Part shown: positions 4,760 through 6,046 of the stretch, piece after piece
How positions within the stretch are numbered: position 1 is the stretch's first letter
Layout of the letters: every line of letters starts with the position of its first letter
Origin: Moraxellaceae bacterium
GTDB lineage: Bacteria; Pseudomonadota; Gammaproteobacteria; Pseudomonadales; Ketobacteraceae
Direction of reading: 5' to 3'
Assembly (NCBI GenBank): GCA_002402125.1
Contig: NVVG01000243.1
Span: 1 to 6,046, forward strand
DNA length: 6,046 nucleotides
Program-made: the position numbers and the translations under genes
The notes under the pieces: generated by a model
The model's input: the letters and a program-made list of their open reading frames with translations, nothing else
Databases searched by the model: none
Told to the model about the DNA's origin: nothing

Positions 4760-4827
4760 TAAATACAGCGAATCTAGCCTTTCAGAAGCTATACTGCAGT
4801 GCCAAACTAGGCCTGACCCTGTATTTA
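4760..4827. repeat. 9-bp inverted repeat TAAATACAG/CTGTATTTA
   Basis: TAAATACAG (4760-4768) and CTGTATTTA (4819-4827) are perfect inverted arms separated by 50 bp. They are downstream of the Sel1 gene on its strand and far upstream of the 178-residue gene. A long-range stem or element ends are possible. The AT-rich sequence makes chance reasonable. Confidence 0.3.
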
Positions 4828-4869
4828 ATCTGTCAGATCACGCTCGAGTCGATACGCATTAAATAAAAC

Positions 4870-5505
4870 TTACTGACTGCGGTGCTCGCTTATAATCTTA
4901 AAATTACTACAGCCTTTTTGATTTCCATTATCACAGGCCTTTCTAAACCACCCCATGGAAGTCATTTTGTTTTGTTTCACTCCTTCGCCTTTGTAGTACA
5001 TAGCGCCAAGCTTAAGCTGCGCTGAAACCAGCCCATTATCGGCCGCCTTTTGGTACCACTTGGCAGCTTCCGTATAACTCTGCTCAACGCCCTGGCCATT
5101 ACTATATTTTAACGCTAGGTTAAATTGTGCCGATACAAAACCTTGATCGGCCGCCTTTCGATACCACGTCAATGCCTTCACATAGTCCTGTTTAACACCC
5201 TGGCCATTATCAAACTTTAACGCAATGCTATATTGCGCGGCGGCATAACCTTGTTCAGCCGCTTTTTGATACCACTTCATCGCTTCAACATGATCTCGCT
5301 TAACGACTTGACCATTATCATACATCGAGCCAATTTTAGTCTGTGCTGGGGCATTGCCTTGATCAGCCAATGGCTGCCACTCGGCTAGCGCACAGGCATA
5401 GTCACCCGTTGTAAAACAATATTGCCCCTTATCAAAATTAGCGCCATAAACTACCGGTGCCATAATAAACACCACCCAAATTAACCGTTTAACTATCACC
5501 TTCAT
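4870..5505 (-). CDS. secreted Sel1-repeat (TPR-like) protein with Hcp-like cysteine pairs
   Basis: A 211-residue exported protein. Residues 1-21 form a signal peptide (basic MKVIVKR, hydrophobic LIWVVFIMAPVV, likely cleavage after VYG). The rest is five consecutive 36-residue Sel1 units at about 35-70, 71-106, 107-142, 143-178 and 179-211, each showing A..WY.KAA..G...AQ..L...Y..G.GV. These helical hairpins stack into a solenoid for protein binding, here probably in the periplasm. Both ends carry a C-x7-C pair (C30/C38 and C191/C199), the spacing of disulfides in Helicobacter Hcp proteins, so the caps may be disulfide-locked. The middle units lack cysteine. The start at 5505 has SD AGAGG 7 nt upstream. 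Partner unknown; such proteins often act in envelope stress, secretion or host contact. Confidence 0.88.
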   Translation of the reverse strand: MKVIVKRLIWVVFIMAPVVYGANFDKGQYCFTTGDYACALAEWQPLADQGNAPAQTKIGSMYDNGQVVKRDHVEAMKWYQKAAEQGYAAAQYSIALKFDNGQGVKQDYVKALTWYRKAADQGFVSAQFNLALKYSNGQGVEQSYTEAAKWYQKAADNGLVSAQLKLGAMYYKGEGVKQNKMTSMGWFRKACDNGNQKGCSNFKIISEHRSQ

Positions 5506-5568
5506 TCCTATGCCTCTGGCTTATTCATTGTTTTTCTACTCACAAGCGACCTACTTAATAGCCTTCTA

Positions 5569-5597
5569 ATACTAGGATAAATAACATTCGAAGACAA
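5569..5597 (-). promoter_or_regulatory. possible promoter of the Sel1-repeat gene
   Basis: Read on the minus strand, TTGTCT (5597-5592) is followed after 17 nt by TAGTAT (5574-5569). Each matches 4 of 6 consensus bases. Transcription would start about 57 nt before the ATG at 5505, in the 164-bp gap after miaA. Confidence 0.3.
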
Positions 5598-5669
5598 ACC
5601 AGGACCATGCAATAGGCTCGCTAAGCTTTCACCGGTAATCCTGAACCTATATCTTCAAACATTTACTCG

Positions 5670-6046
5670 TCACAAATAACTACGCGCCTGATCCAACACA
5701 TCTCCCTCACCATCCAGCCAGTGAATATCCACACCTTTCCTCTCCATTCGTCGAAACCATTTCTCTTGTTGTTTGGCAAACGTATGTATCGCTGAATTCA
5801 ACTTCTGATACATATCATTTTTATTTAGTTCACCTTGCAGATGCGCTGCAATAAATCGATATTCCAATCCATAAAAGTGTAACGACGCCCAACTAACCCC
5901 TTCTTGATGAAGCCGCTCCACTTCCTCAATCAGCCCCTGATCCAGCCGCTGTTTTAATCGCAGGGTGATACGCTCACGTAATACTGGGCGCTCCCATTTA
6001 ATACCAAACACCAAAGCATTGATTTGGGGTAGCGAGACTGACGAAT
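5670..6046 (-). CDS. miaA: tRNA dimethylallyltransferase MiaA, C-terminal part (runs off the window)
   Basis: The last 124 residues of MiaA, the cytosolic enzyme that adds a dimethylallyl group to N6 of adenosine-37 in tRNAs reading UNN codons. The frame stays open to the window edge, starting SSVSLPQINALVFGIKW, so the N-terminal P-loop half lies outside. Family marks visible: RERITLRLKQRLDQGLIEEV (the helix after the DxR-type block), then the highly conserved GLEYR, then LQGEL, then the tRNA-contacting AKQQEKWFRR, and a short tail ending HWLDGEGDVLDQARSYL. A TTG at 6014 could mimic a start but sits inside the domain, so it is not the real one. The C-terminus looks complete. The usual neighbours (mutL, hfq) are not seen on this side. 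The HFYGLEYRFIA block differs somewhat from the usual enterobacterial form, so a second MiaA paralogue is possible. Confidence 0.9.
   Translation of the reverse strand, partial: SSVSLPQINALVFGIKWERPVLRERITLRLKQRLDQGLIEEVERLHQEGVSWASLHFYGLEYRFIAAHLQGELNKNDMYQKLNSAIHTFAKQQEKWFRRMERKGVDIHWLDGEGDVLDQARSYL

Noticed and set aside
4565..4762. 65-residue + frame across the palindrome cluster
   Set aside because: No recognisable protein, no good start context, and the frame simply runs through the inverted repeats.

Overview
The window looks like chromosomal DNA from a marine-type gammaproteobacterium of moderate G+C content. This rests on the look of the proteins (a proteobacterial MiaA C-terminus, Sel1-repeat secreted protein, PssA-like membrane enzyme) and on codon use. 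I cannot name a genus. There are no rRNA, tRNA, CRISPR or intact mobile-element genes.

Layout. Positions 1-468 are gene-free and hold only scattered inverted repeats. A sigma70-like promoter (469-496) leads into eight head-to-tail copies of a 10-bp unit (501-580). A 67-residue excisionase-type helix-turn-helix protein (589-792) follows. After it comes a 120-nt leader (793-912) that can fold into two abutting hairpins plus a loop-to-downstream pseudoknot ending next to a Shine-Dalgarno. The core is a compact three-gene operon on the + strand: a CTP:phospho-alcohol (LicC/PntC-like) nucleotidyltransferase (913-1737), a HisC/CobD-fold PLP enzyme (1793-2935) and a CDP-alcohol phosphatidyltransferase (2932-3597, overlapping its neighbour by ATGA).

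The three enzymes together suggest a headgroup pathway. A phospho-amino acid (O-phosphoserine, O-phosphothreonine or similar) would be decarboxylated or transaminated, the resulting phospho-amino-alcohol activated with CTP, and the headgroup passed to a membrane lipid. No kinase is present and no phosphonate-forming genes (pepM, ppd) are seen. The exact substrate is inference.

Downstream, 3607-3879 holds a foldable segment and a decayed response-regulator receiver (its C-terminal DDYLTKP block survives). An orphan 178-residue minus-strand protein (3993-4529) has a 340-bp upstream region containing a dense cluster of perfect palindromes with a TGGCA core. The right end carries, all on the minus strand, a secreted Sel1-repeat protein with Hcp-like cysteine pairs (4870-5505) and the C-terminal part of tRNA dimethylallyltransferase MiaA (5670 to the window edge).

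The parts most worth following are the lipid-headgroup operon with its structured leader, the promoter-proximal 10-bp repeat array with its small DNA-binding protein, and the palindrome cluster upstream of the orphan gene.
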